A stretch of 40,486 nt of DNA from an uncultured Flavobacteriales bacterium (lineage in GTDB: Bacteria > Bacteroidota > Bacteroidia > Palsa-965), in NCBI GenBank assembly GCA_903873905.1, contig CAIQQJ010000066.1, positions 1-40,486 on the forward strand, given 5' to 3'. The notes beneath the pieces were generated by a model. The model was not told the DNA's origin, searched no databases, and saw only the letters and a list, made by a program, of their open reading frames with translations. Numbering within the stretch: the stretch's first letter is position 1; each line of letters starts with the position of its first letter. This document shows, in pieces, positions 34,111 through 40,486 of this stretch. Both the position numbers and the translations under genes were made by a program.

Positions 34111-35007
34111 ATGCAAAGCACAAAAGTTGAAAAAGTTGAAAAATGTCGTGTTTGTGGAGGGGTCGCCACAGAATTATTTCTAGCATGTAAAGACCATACA
34201 GTTTCAAAAAGCAGTTTTGAAATTGTTGAATGTAAAAATTGTGGTTTTGCATATACAAGCCCAAGGCCAATTGAAAGTGAGCTTGGCAAGTTTTATGAAT
34301 CTGAAGAATACATTTCTCATTCAAACACTTCAAAGGGAATCGTAAGCAACCTCTATCAGCGAGTTAGAAAACACACATTGGCAAAAAAGTTGGAGCTAAT
34401 AAACAGTGTGGGAAAAAAAGGTGCGCTCCTTGATATTGGATGTGGCACAGGTGAGTTTCTAAATACCATGAAATCGGGCGGATGGGAAACAATAGGAATT
34501 GAACCAAGCCCTAGTGCCCGAAAACAAGGAGTTGAAAACTACAATCTGGATGTACGTGAAGAAAAGGAGTTGGAAAATTTTCCACCAAATAGCTTTAATG
34601 TGATAACAATGTGGCATGTTCTGGAGCACGTGCCACACCTTTTGGAGCGCGTACAAAAACTTAAAGATTTACTGAAGTATGATGGCGTACTTATTATTGC
34701 AGTTCCTAATCGTAATTCCCATGACGCAAAACATTACGGTGAATATTGGGCAGCCTATGATGTTCCTCGCCACCTATATCACTTTCGAGCACAAGACATG
34801 CGTACATTAATGGGTGTTGTTGGATTTGAAGTGGAAAAAATTCTGCCAATGAAATTTGACAGCTATTATGTTTCCATGTTAAGCGAAAAATGTAAAACAG
34901 GAAGCAACAACCTTATTTCTGCTGTTTGGACTGGGTGGATTTCAAATCTGAAGGCCGGAGCAGAAGGCTCTTCCAGTTTGATTTACATTATCCGGAACAA
35001 AGAATAG
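34111..35007 (+). CDS. Zinc-ribbon class I SAM-dependent methyltransferase
   Basis: A 298-residue protein with an N-terminal zinc ribbon (C12, C15, C41, C44) joined to a Rossmann methyltransferase domain. Motif I is ALLDIGCGTGEFLNTM near residue 107, then TIGIEPSPSARKQG and ITMWHVLEHVPHL. The PNRNSHDAKHYGEYWAAYDVPRHLYHF segment is typical of the group of methyltransferases found beside surface-polysaccharide genes, which methylate sugars or O-antigen components. No such cluster is adjacent here, so the substrate is open. It is the first gene right of the parS/DnaA-box region. Confidence 0.85.
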   Translation: MQSTKVEKVEKCRVCGGVATELFLACKDHTVSKSSFEIVECKNCGFAYTSPRPIESELGKFYESEEYISHSNTSKGIVSNLYQRVRKHTLAKKLELINSVGKKGALLDIGCGTGEFLNTMKSGGWETIGIEPSPSARKQGVENYNLDVREEKELENFPPNSFNVITMWHVLEHVPHLLERVQKLKDLLKYDGVLIIAVPNRNSHDAKHYGEYWAAYDVPRHLYHFRAQDMRTLMGVVGFEVEKILPMKFDSYYVSMLSEKCKTGSNNLISAVWTGWISNLKAGAEGSSSLIYIIRNKE

Positions 35008-35026
35008 TATTTAGTTGAGAGTGATT

Positions 35027-35059
35027 AGTTCGGAGGTTGAGTTAAGGCCTCTCCGAACT
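35027..35059. repeat. AGTTCGGAG inverted-repeat element, copy 2
   Basis: AGTTCGGAG (35027-35035) faces CTCCGAACT (35051-35059) with a 15-base spacer. It lies 15 bases before the start of the DMT-like gene. Confidence 0.8.
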
Positions 35060-35074
35060 TAAAACCAATCAAAC

Positions 35075-35443
35075 ATGCGCGGACTTCTCACCATTCTTTT
35101 ACTTGTTGCATCCAATACATTTATGACAATGGCTTGGTATGGACATTTGAATTTCAAATCATGGGGATGGTTTCCGAAGGCGGGAGTTTTTTCGCTCATA
35201 CTTATCAGCTGGGGATTCGCATTTTTCGAATATTGTTTTCAAGTCCCTGCAAATCGCTTAGGATTTTTAGAAAACGGTGGCCCCTACTCCATGGTTCAAT
35301 TAAAAGTTATTCAAGAGGTGATTACACTCGTTGTTTTCACAATATTCCTTGCCCTGGTTTCTAAAAAGGAAACAATGCAGTGGAATCACCTCGTTGCATT
35401 TGCGTTACTTATCGGTGCCGTATATTTTGTGTTCAAAAAGTAG
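35075..35443 (+). CDS. DMT-family (DUF486) small membrane protein
   Basis: A 122-residue integral membrane protein with four hydrophobic segments (LLTILLLVASNTFMTMAWYG, VFSLILISWGFAFFEY, VITLVVFTIFLALV, LVAFALLIGAVYFVF). The motifs TFMTMAWYGHL and CFQVPANRLGF identify DUF486, a family related to drug/metabolite transporters. No substrate is known. An AGTTCGGAG inverted repeat lies directly upstream. Confidence 0.9.
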   Translation: MRGLLTILLLVASNTFMTMAWYGHLNFKSWGWFPKAGVFSLILISWGFAFFEYCFQVPANRLGFLENGGPYSMVQLKVIQEVITLVVFTIFLALVSKKETMQWNHLVAFALLIGAVYFVFKK

Positions 35444-35505
35444 CTCCAAGACTATTATCGTTTTTTCAATTCGAGCAATTTCTTAAACCGTCGTGAACAT
35501 TTTTT

Positions 35506-35567
35506 GCGTGAGGGATTGAAGCAAGCTACCGTGTAGCGCGAAAAGCCCGACCCGATTAGGGACACGC
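35506..35567 (+). ncRNA. Structured repeat/ncRNA candidate, copy 1 (possibly Flavo-1-like)
   Basis: The conserved flanks GCGTGAGGGATTGAAGC and GCGAAAAGCCCGACC enclose a small hairpin GCTAC-CGT-GTAGC (35525-35537). The outer GCGTG (35506-35510) pairs with CACGC (35563-35567). The same flanks with a different but still paired hairpin recur at 40407-40478. Similar elements recur in Bacteroidota genomes; assignment to the Rfam Flavo-1 motif is from memory and unverified. It lies in the 232-base gap before the PLP-enzyme gene. Confidence 0.6.
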
Positions 35568-35675
35568 CCAAAAGAAATATAATACGTTACTTTTCTAATT
35601 TAAAATTCAATTCAAAAGAGAAATATTTTTTCCAGCCGAATTAGAGTTGGAGCCAAAAAATAGCGAAACTTGTAA

Positions 35676-36833
35676 ATGGAATTATCATACATACTCAACC
35701 ACCTTGGCGAAGAGCGTGAAAATTATTACAACGCAGTAAGTCCGCCAATTATTCTTTCTTCTAATTTTTGTTTTTCTTCCGTTGGAGATATGCGGGAGAA
35801 ATTAAAGCGTGAATTGGAAACGCCATTTTACACTAGAGGATTTAATCCGACCGTAGGAACACTCAGACAAAAAATTGCGGCGCTTGAAGGAACAGAAGAC
35901 GCGCTGGTTTTTGCAAGTGGAAGTGGGGCAATTGCCGCTGCGGTCATGTCGTCGATTAAAGGAGGGGAGCATGCGGTTTGTGTTGCGAAACCATATTCAT
36001 GGACGAGCAATTTGTTTTCAAAATATTTGGCGAAGTATGGAGTGGAAGTAACTTTTGTTGAAGGTGAAAATGCAGAAGATTTTGAAAAGGCAGTAAAGCC
36101 AAATACAAAGCTGATTTATTTAGAGAGCCCAAATTCATTGACGTTTGAGTTGCAAGACATTTCTGCTATTTGCACAATGGCAAAAAAATATGGCATAACC
36201 ACAATACTTGACAACAGCTACAATTCTCCATTGAACCAACAGCCGCATTCAATGGGAGTAGATATTGTTGTGCATTCGGCAACAAAATATTTAAACGGGC
36301 ACAGCGATATTGTTGCAGGAGTTGTTGCTTCTTCGAAAGAACGCATCATGAAAATGTTGGCGGAGGAGTATATGACTATCGGCGCAATTATCAGCGCGCA
36401 TGATGCATGGTTGATGATTCGTGGGTTACGAACATTGGAGTTGAGAGTGAATCGTTCTTCGGAATCTGCACAACAATTGGCAGAATGGTTGGAGAAACAT
36501 CCGAAAGTGGAAAAAATAAATTATCCATTTCTAAAGAGCAATAGCAATTTTGAATTGGCGAAAAAACAAATGAAACAGGGTGGAGGATTGATTTCAATAC
36601 AGCTCAAAGCAAAAGACATTTCAACGGTAGAAAGTTTTTGTGATTCACTAAAAGCGTTTTTACTTGCAACATCTTGGGGTGGACACGAATCACTTTGTTT
36701 TCCAGTTTGCGCTTTAATTCAATCGGCCAGTTTTAAAAACCCCCTGCCGTATAATTTAATTCGATTGTATATAGGATTGGAAGATCCTGCTTATTTGAAA
36801 GCTGATTTGGAAAAAGCTTTTGAAAAAATATAA
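35676..36833 (+). CDS. PLP-dependent trans-sulfuration enzyme (Cys/Met metabolism family)
   Basis: A 385-residue fold-type-I PLP enzyme of the cystathionine gamma-synthase/beta-lyase/methionine gamma-lyase family. Seen are YTRGFNPTVGTLRQKIAALEGTEDALVFASGSGAI (split here as motifs around residues 50-85), the PLP-contact DNSYNSPL, and the Schiff-base lysine K204 in HSATKYLNGHSDIVAG. Towards the end GGLISIQL and the SWGGHESL substrate-binding segment are intact. The reaction (synthase or lyase) cannot be decided from motifs alone, so no symbol is given. It stands alone, with a tRNA-Arg gene on the other strand behind it. Confidence 0.9.
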   Translation: MELSYILNHLGEERENYYNAVSPPIILSSNFCFSSVGDMREKLKRELETPFYTRGFNPTVGTLRQKIAALEGTEDALVFASGSGAIAAAVMSSIKGGEHAVCVAKPYSWTSNLFSKYLAKYGVEVTFVEGENAEDFEKAVKPNTKLIYLESPNSLTFELQDISAICTMAKKYGITTILDNSYNSPLNQQPHSMGVDIVVHSATKYLNGHSDIVAGVVASSKERIMKMLAEEYMTIGAIISAHDAWLMIRGLRTLELRVNRSSESAQQLAEWLEKHPKVEKINYPFLKSNSNFELAKKQMKQGGGLISIQLKAKDISTVESFCDSLKAFLLATSWGGHESLCFPVCALIQSASFKNPLPYNLIRLYIGLEDPAYLKADLEKAFEKI

Positions 36834-36861
36834 AAATAGTTGGTTGTGATTTTTCATTAAC

Positions 36862-36890
36862 AAAAAAAAGTCCCACAATATGTGTGGGAC
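36862..36890 (-). terminator. Intrinsic terminator of tRNA-Arg
   Basis: GTCCCACA and TGTGGGAC form an eight-pair stem (36870-36890, loop of five), followed on the minus strand by a run of eight U (36862-36869). Because the stem is symmetric and AT-flanked, it might also slow plus-strand transcription from the PLP-enzyme gene. Confidence 0.85.
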
Positions 36891-36897
36891 CAACTTG

Positions 36898-36971
36898 TGA
36901 CACCGGAGGGATTCGAACCCCCAACCAACAGTACCGGAAACTGCCATTCTATCCAGTTGAACTACGGTGCC
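36898..36971 (-). tRNA. tRNA-Arg (anticodon CCG)
   Basis: Read on the minus strand. The acceptor GGCACCG pairs with CGGTGTC, with discriminator A. The D arm contains AACTGGATAGAAT. The anticodon arm GCAGT-TTCCGGT-ACTGT carries CCG, which reads the Arg codon CGG. The T arm is GGGGG-TTCGAAT-CCCTC. CCA is not encoded. A partial copy of its 5' half, with an inserted hairpin, lies directly upstream, between the tRNA and its candidate promoter. Confidence 0.95.
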
Positions 36972-36986
36972 AATATTTTAATTTTT

Positions 36987-37038
36987 TGCCATTCTATCCA
37001 GTTGTCCCGAAGGGATCCCTATGGGAAACTACGGTGCC
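36987..37038 (-). pseudogene. Partial tRNA-Arg copy with a 22-bp hairpin inserted in the D arm
   Basis: On the minus strand this repeats the first 30 bases of tRNA-Arg exactly (GGCACCGTAGTT, then CAACTGGATAGAATGGCA). A clean 22-base insertion (37005-37026) splits it between D-stem bases 12 and 13. The insert reads TCCC-AT-AGGGATCCCT-TC-GGGA, a self-complementary hairpin with a perfect 10-bp palindrome at its core. Sequence after the anticodon-stem start is missing. It lies in the predicted leader of the tRNA-Arg transcript. Confidence 0.9.
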
Positions 37039-37065
37039 AATAGGGAAAAAACAATCTTCTTTGCG

Positions 37066-37073
37066 CAAAGATA
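37066..37073 (-). promoter_or_regulatory. Candidate -7 box for the tRNA-Arg transcript
   Basis: The minus strand reads TATCTTTG (TAnnTTTG), 27 bases before the partial tRNA-Arg copy. If this is the promoter, the partial copy is transcribed ahead of the intact tRNA. Confidence 0.45.
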
Positions 37074-37149
37074 CACTGACAATACAATTTAAATCCGCTA
37101 AGGGGCAATAAACACGCGATTTTCAAGTTATTATCCCGCACGAAACCAT

Positions 37150-37157
37150 TAAATTTG
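37150..37157 (+). promoter_or_regulatory. Candidate -7 box for porZ
   Basis: TAAATTTG (TAnnTTTG) lies three bases before ATG 37161 and six before ATG 37164, implying a leaderless mRNA and favouring the second ATG. Confidence 0.45.
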
Positions 37158-37160
37158 TTC

Positions 37161-39554
37161 ATGATGCGCTGCGCGAAACGCGAAATATTATTTTCAAAAA
37201 TAACACTGTTTTTTCTTATTGCTTTTGTGGCGATTGGAAATGCGCAGAATTTACCAATCGGCGGATGGCGCATGCACCTACCGTATAAGAATTGCAGGTT
37301 TGTCACTGGGTCAAATTCATCCATTTGGAGTGCTACTGATGAGGGGCTTTTCCATTTAAATAAAACGGATTTGGCGCTTGAGCGCATTACAAAAATTGAA
37401 GGACTAAGTGATCTTGCAATTCGTGCAATTGCATATAATCCTTACAACGATATTTTATTTGTAGGATACCAAACAGGTAACATTGATCTCATTCACGGAA
37501 ATGAAATCATCAACCTTCCAGATATCAAGCATGCTAATATTATTGGAAACAAGTGTATTCAGAATGTTTATTTCGTTGGCAAACTTGCCTATGTTTCAAC
37601 GGGTTTTGGAATTGTTGTTGTGGATACAGACAGGAAAGAAGTGAAAGACACTTACCTCATTGGGCCCAACGGAACCTACCTTTCAATTCTTGATATTGTT
37701 TCTGATGCAACGAGAATTTTTGCAGCAACAGAAAATGGAATTTATTATGCGCCAATTAACAGCCCATACCTTTCAAACTTTAGCACATGGACAAAGTTTA
37801 GCGACATTCTTACAAATTATACAAATAGCATTTATGATGCGATGATAATTTTTAACGGAAAATTAATCGTGACACGAGCAGCCACTTTTCCAGGCCTTGC
37901 TTATCAACAAGACATGGTTTTTGATATGGACCTTACAACAGATATTTGGGACACCACGCTTTTTGATGCTGTTGCACAGTTCAGTGACAATGCAAATAAT
38001 ATCCACGATTATTATGTTTACAACAACAAGCTTTACATGGTTGACTTGTATTCAACTTTTGAAGTAAGCTCATCTTATTTATTAATCAACAATTCTTACC
38101 CAGCTAATTTGCAACCGCTCGGCCTTCCTTCTCCACAACAAGTTTATGTTGATCAAACGGGAATGTGGGTTGCGGATTTGGCTCATGGTTTAATAAAACA
38201 AAACAACGCTTACAACGGAACGCCTTATTATCCGAATGGACCTGTTTCTACCGATGCTTATGCAATGACGGAAGTAAACGATCAACTCTTGGTTGTTCCG
38301 GGTGGACACGATGACGCTTGGAACAATGTGTTGAACAGGAAAGGACTTTCTACTCTGACAAATGGATGGTGGACGAATTATGACAAGTACGCCATTCCAC
38401 AAATAGATACGCTGTTTGATATTCTATCTGCGGCAATTGATCCGAAGGACGCTAACCATTATTATCTCGGTTCGTATGGCTGGGGGTTATTTGAAGTGAA
38501 AAACGGAGTGTTTGATACGCTATGGGATAATCACAATAGCACACTGCAAAGAAGGGCAGAATATCAGTGGTGTGGAATTTCAGGAATGCAATTTGACACA
38601 AGTGGAAACTTGTGGGTGGTAAATGCAAACGTTACAACATGTCTAAATGTTTTCAAAGCAGACAGAACATGGCAGGCATTTGATTTCAGTTCGCTAATTC
38701 CAATTGGAACAAACATGTCTTCAGTGATGATCACTTCAACGGGACAAAAATGGATGATTGTTCCACGTGGTGGAGGAATGCTTGTGTTTGACGACAACGG
38801 AACGCTATCCAATACAGGTGATGACAGGAAAAAAAGACTTGGATTTACAGCGGGCATTGGAAATATTCCCGGCACCGAAGTTTCTGCAATGGCAGAAGAT
38901 CAAAATGGAGAAATTTGGATTGGAACAGATAAGGGCATTGGGGTTTTTTATTGTGCGGATAATATTTTCAATACAAACGGATGTGACGCACAACAAATTC
39001 TTATAACGCAAGATACGTACGTGCAAATTCTTCTTGAAACACAAGTTGTGACCGCCATTGCAATAGATGGCGCGAATAGGAAATGGATTGGAACGGAAAG
39101 TGGTGGCGTGTTTCTCATGTCGTCGGATGGACAAAAAGAATTACAACATTTCACTGCAGCAAACAGTCCGCTTCTTTCTGATGATGTTACAAGCATTGAA
39201 ATAGACAAGGCGACAGGCGAAGTTTTTTTCGGCACCACAAAAGGAATAGTTTCTTACATGGGCGAAGCGAATGAGGGAAAAGAAACGATGGGCGAAGTTT
39301 ATGCCTATCCGAATCCTGTTGCACATGAATATCTTGGACCGATTGCGATTACAGGACTTGTAAAAAATGCTGATATTAAAATCACAGATATACGCGGTCA
39401 AGTTGTTTTTAAAACAACCGCTCTCGGCGGACGTGCAATTTGGGATGGAAATAATTTTCAGGGCGTGCGTGCAGCAACGGGAGTTTATATTGTGTTTATC
39501 AGCAATGCGGATGGAACAGAGAAGGCGGTTACGAAAATCCTTTTAATTAATTAG
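37161..39554 (+). CDS. porZ: PorZ-like type IX secretion beta-propeller protein with type A sorting domain
   Basis: A 797-residue exported protein. I start it at ATG 37161 (37164 is equally possible); a TTG two codons earlier overlaps the -7 box. A signal segment (SKITLFFLIAFVAIGNAQ) precedes NLPIGGWRMHLPYKNCRF and WSATDEGLFHLNK, the opening of the PorZ family. Two beta-propellers built of two-component-regulator-propeller blades fill the body (GEIWIGTDKGIGVF, NRKWIGTESGGVFLM, GEVFFGTTKGIVSYM). The last roughly 85 residues form a type A C-terminal domain (VYAYPNPVAHEYLGPIAI, WDGNNFQGVRAATGVYIVFI, AVTKILLIN). PorZ is part of the surface sortase complex that attaches cargo to anionic LPS. recO follows 74 bases later, a pairing I recall from other Bacteroidota. 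Confidence 0.88.
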   Translation: MMRCAKREILFSKITLFFLIAFVAIGNAQNLPIGGWRMHLPYKNCRFVTGSNSSIWSATDEGLFHLNKTDLALERITKIEGLSDLAIRAIAYNPYNDILFVGYQTGNIDLIHGNEIINLPDIKHANIIGNKCIQNVYFVGKLAYVSTGFGIVVVDTDRKEVKDTYLIGPNGTYLSILDIVSDATRIFAATENGIYYAPINSPYLSNFSTWTKFSDILTNYTNSIYDAMIIFNGKLIVTRAATFPGLAYQQDMVFDMDLTTDIWDTTLFDAVAQFSDNANNIHDYYVYNNKLYMVDLYSTFEVSSSYLLINNSYPANLQPLGLPSPQQVYVDQTGMWVADLAHGLIKQNNAYNGTPYYPNGPVSTDAYAMTEVNDQLLVVPGGHDDAWNNVLNRKGLSTLTNGWWTNYDKYAIPQIDTLFDILSAAIDPKDANHYYLGSYGWGLFEVKNGVFDTLWDNHNSTLQRRAEYQWCGISGMQFDTSGNLWVVNANVTTCLNVFKADRTWQAFDFSSLIPIGTNMSSVMITSTGQKWMIVPRGGGMLVFDDNGTLSNTGDDRKKRLGFTAGIGNIPGTEVSAMAEDQNGEIWIGTDKGIGVFYCADNIFNTNGCDAQQILITQDTYVQILLETQVVTAIAIDGANRKWIGTESGGVFLMSSDGQKELQHFTAANSPLLSDDVTSIEIDKATGEVFFGTTKGIVSYMGEANEGKETMGEVYAYPNPVAHEYLGPIAITGLVKNADIKITDIRGQVVFKTTALGGRAIWDGNNFQGVRAATGVYIVFISNADGTEKAVTKILLIN

Positions 39555-39559
39555 TGGTT

Positions 39560-39605
39560 AGTTCGGAGTGTTGGGTTCGGAGATCTTTTCGAACTTCTCC
39601 GAACT
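39560..39605. repeat. AGTTCGGAG inverted-repeat element, copy 3
   Basis: AGTTCGGAG (39560-39568) faces CTCCGAACT (39597-39605), with a further GTTCGGAG and CGAAC inside. It fills the porZ-recO gap and ends 23 bases before the recO start. Confidence 0.8.
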
Positions 39606-39628
39606 AAAAACTTTGAACTAAAAACCAA

Positions 39629-40354
39629 ATGCTTCAACAAACACGGGGAATTGTTTTTCACACGGTTCCTTATTCTGATAACCGTGTTATTGCAAAAATT
39701 TATACGGAACATTCTGGAATAGAATCTTTCATCATTACCATTTCCAGAAGCAAAAAAGGCAAAATAAAAAACAGCCTTCTTCAGCCGCTCACACAATTGG
39801 AATTGGTGGTGGACTACCGGGATAAAAATAGTTTGCAAAGTGTAAGGGAAATTTCCTGTAGCGAACCGTATTTGCATTTGCAGGAAGACATAATCAAAAC
39901 GAGCATTGCACTTTTTCTTGCAGAGGTTTTGTATAAGGCGGTGAAAGAGGAAGAGGCGAACGAACAGCTGTATTCCTTCATTTCAAATTCACTTCATATT
40001 TTGGATTTGAAAGAAGATGGCGTTGCGAATTTTCACTTGTGTTTTTTAGTTCAACTTACAAAGTTTCTGGGGTTTTATCCTCAGCCAAATTCATTGGGAG
40101 AAAAAAGCATTTTCGATTTGCGTGATGGTGTTTTCAGAAGCAGTTATCCAGATCACGCGAATACGCTTGATGCAAATGAAGCGAGAATACTTGAAAACAT
40201 TTTGCAATTGAGTTATGATACGATGCATTTGTTTTTGCTCTCGGGTGAATCGCGCAGGTTGATGGTGAAACATTTACTGAAATATTATGAATTGCATTTG
40301 AACAGTATGCACGAAGTGAAATCGCATCATGTGTTGGAAGTGGTGTTGGGGTGA
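39629..40354 (+). CDS. recO: DNA repair protein RecO
   Basis: A 241-residue recombination mediator of the RecFOR pathway, which helps load RecA on SSB-coated single-stranded DNA. The N-terminal OB fold is clear (TRGIVFHTVPYSDNRVIAKIYTEHSGIESFII, split here only for description; KNSLLQPLTQLELVV). A helical C-terminal domain follows (IKTSIALFLAEVLYKAV, FHLCFLVQLTKFLGFYP). The zinc-binding Cys cluster found in many RecO proteins after the LGF/LGY segment is absent (PQPNSLGEKSIFDL). Length is normal. Confidence 0.92.
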   Translation: MLQQTRGIVFHTVPYSDNRVIAKIYTEHSGIESFIITISRSKKGKIKNSLLQPLTQLELVVDYRDKNSLQSVREISCSEPYLHLQEDIIKTSIALFLAEVLYKAVKEEEANEQLYSFISNSLHILDLKEDGVANFHLCFLVQLTKFLGFYPQPNSLGEKSIFDLRDGVFRSSYPDHANTLDANEARILENILQLSYDTMHLFLLSGESRRLMVKHLLKYYELHLNSMHEVKSHHVLEVVLG

Positions 40355-40404
40355 AAAAAATTCCAATTTGTTAATTTCCAATTTCTAATTAGGTTATTCT
40401 TATT

Positions 40405-40486
40405 CCGCGTGAGGGATAGTAGCGGTTACCCTCCCAACAGAAATGTTGGGACGAGGAGTAATAGCGGATAGCCCGACCTGAGGCAC
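40405..40486 (+). ncRNA. Structured repeat/ncRNA candidate, copy 2, carrying a TCCC...GGGA hairpin (cut by window end)
   Basis: The flanks GCGTGAGGGATAGTAGCGG and AGCGGATAGCCCGACC match copy 1 at 35506. Between them the arm is extended by TCCCAACAGAAATGTTGGGA (40432-40451), further paired by CCTC/GAGG. That 20-mer differs by one base from the hairpin inside the damaged tRNA-Cys copy. The outer closing stem partner lies at or beyond the window edge (the last bases are GGCAC). Confidence 0.6.

Noticed and set aside
37155-37160. TTG start for porZ
   Set aside because: It overlaps the TAAATTTG box, and two ATG codons follow at once.
1-40486. Insertion sequences, prophage or restriction/defence systems
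   Set aside because: No transposase, integrase, phage structural, nuclease-defence or toxin gene is recognisable in any reading frame of plausible size.

Overview
The window is AT-rich chromosomal DNA from a member of the Bacteroidota, probably a Flavobacteriales/Sphingobacteriales-like environmental lineage. The evidence is a PorZ-type propeller protein with a type A type-IX-secretion C-terminal domain, a 975-residue adhesin with a type B (gliding-motility) C-terminal domain, DUF4175, a YtxJ bacillithiol-system protein, a YbeY with a Bacteroidota-style motif, and several matches to the Bacteroidota -7 promoter box TAnnTTTG just upstream of genes. No phage, insertion sequence, integrase or CRISPR array is visible. 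Coding density is high and most genes are ordinary chromosomal ones.

Layout. 1-3.0 kb: secreted Ig-like repeat adhesin (minus). 3.2-5.6 kb: RNase R. 5.85-11.9 kb: a tight minus-strand cluster, nadA, YwqK/MORN-like secreted protein, five-PAS HisKA_2 histidine kinase, LytTR response regulator. 12.0-12.5 kb: non-coding region. 12.5-16.0 kb: rpiB, M28 peptidase, solo LutB-like Fe-S protein. 16.1-21.3 kb: small proteins of unknown function, an acyltransferase-3, an outer-membrane barrel, a DUF2079 membrane protein and ytxJ. 21.4-21.6 kb: tRNA-Cys plus a damaged second copy. 21.7-25.4 kb: gltX-glnS-folB (minus). 25.5-33.7 kb: RlmI-like methyltransferase, a small basic lipoprotein candidate, then DUF4175, RsbW-like ATPase, ybeY, a secreted protein and mnmG. 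33.7-34.1 kb: non-coding region with two ParB-binding parS sites and two exact DnaA boxes. 34.1-40.4 kb: zinc-ribbon methyltransferase, DMT-like protein, PLP trans-sulfuration enzyme, tRNA-Arg(CCG) with a damaged upstream copy, porZ and recO. The window ends in a structured repeat.

The most unusual signal is not in the proteins. Three structured-RNA loci (a tRNA-Cys copy, a tRNA-Arg copy and a putative structured ncRNA at the right end) each carry a 20-22 bp self-complementary TCCC...GGGA hairpin. The tRNA-Arg fragment shows a clean 22-bp insertion into the D arm. The tRNA-Cys copy and the ncRNA carry the same 20-mer with one difference. I read this as a miniature palindromic element that settles in loops or stems of RNA genes. 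The second notable point is the parS/DnaA-box region next to mnmG, which suggests the replication origin or its centromere lies here. Two diverged copies of a structured repeat with conserved flanks and a variable but still paired hairpin look like RNA genes. All calls come from reading the sequence; no database search was run.
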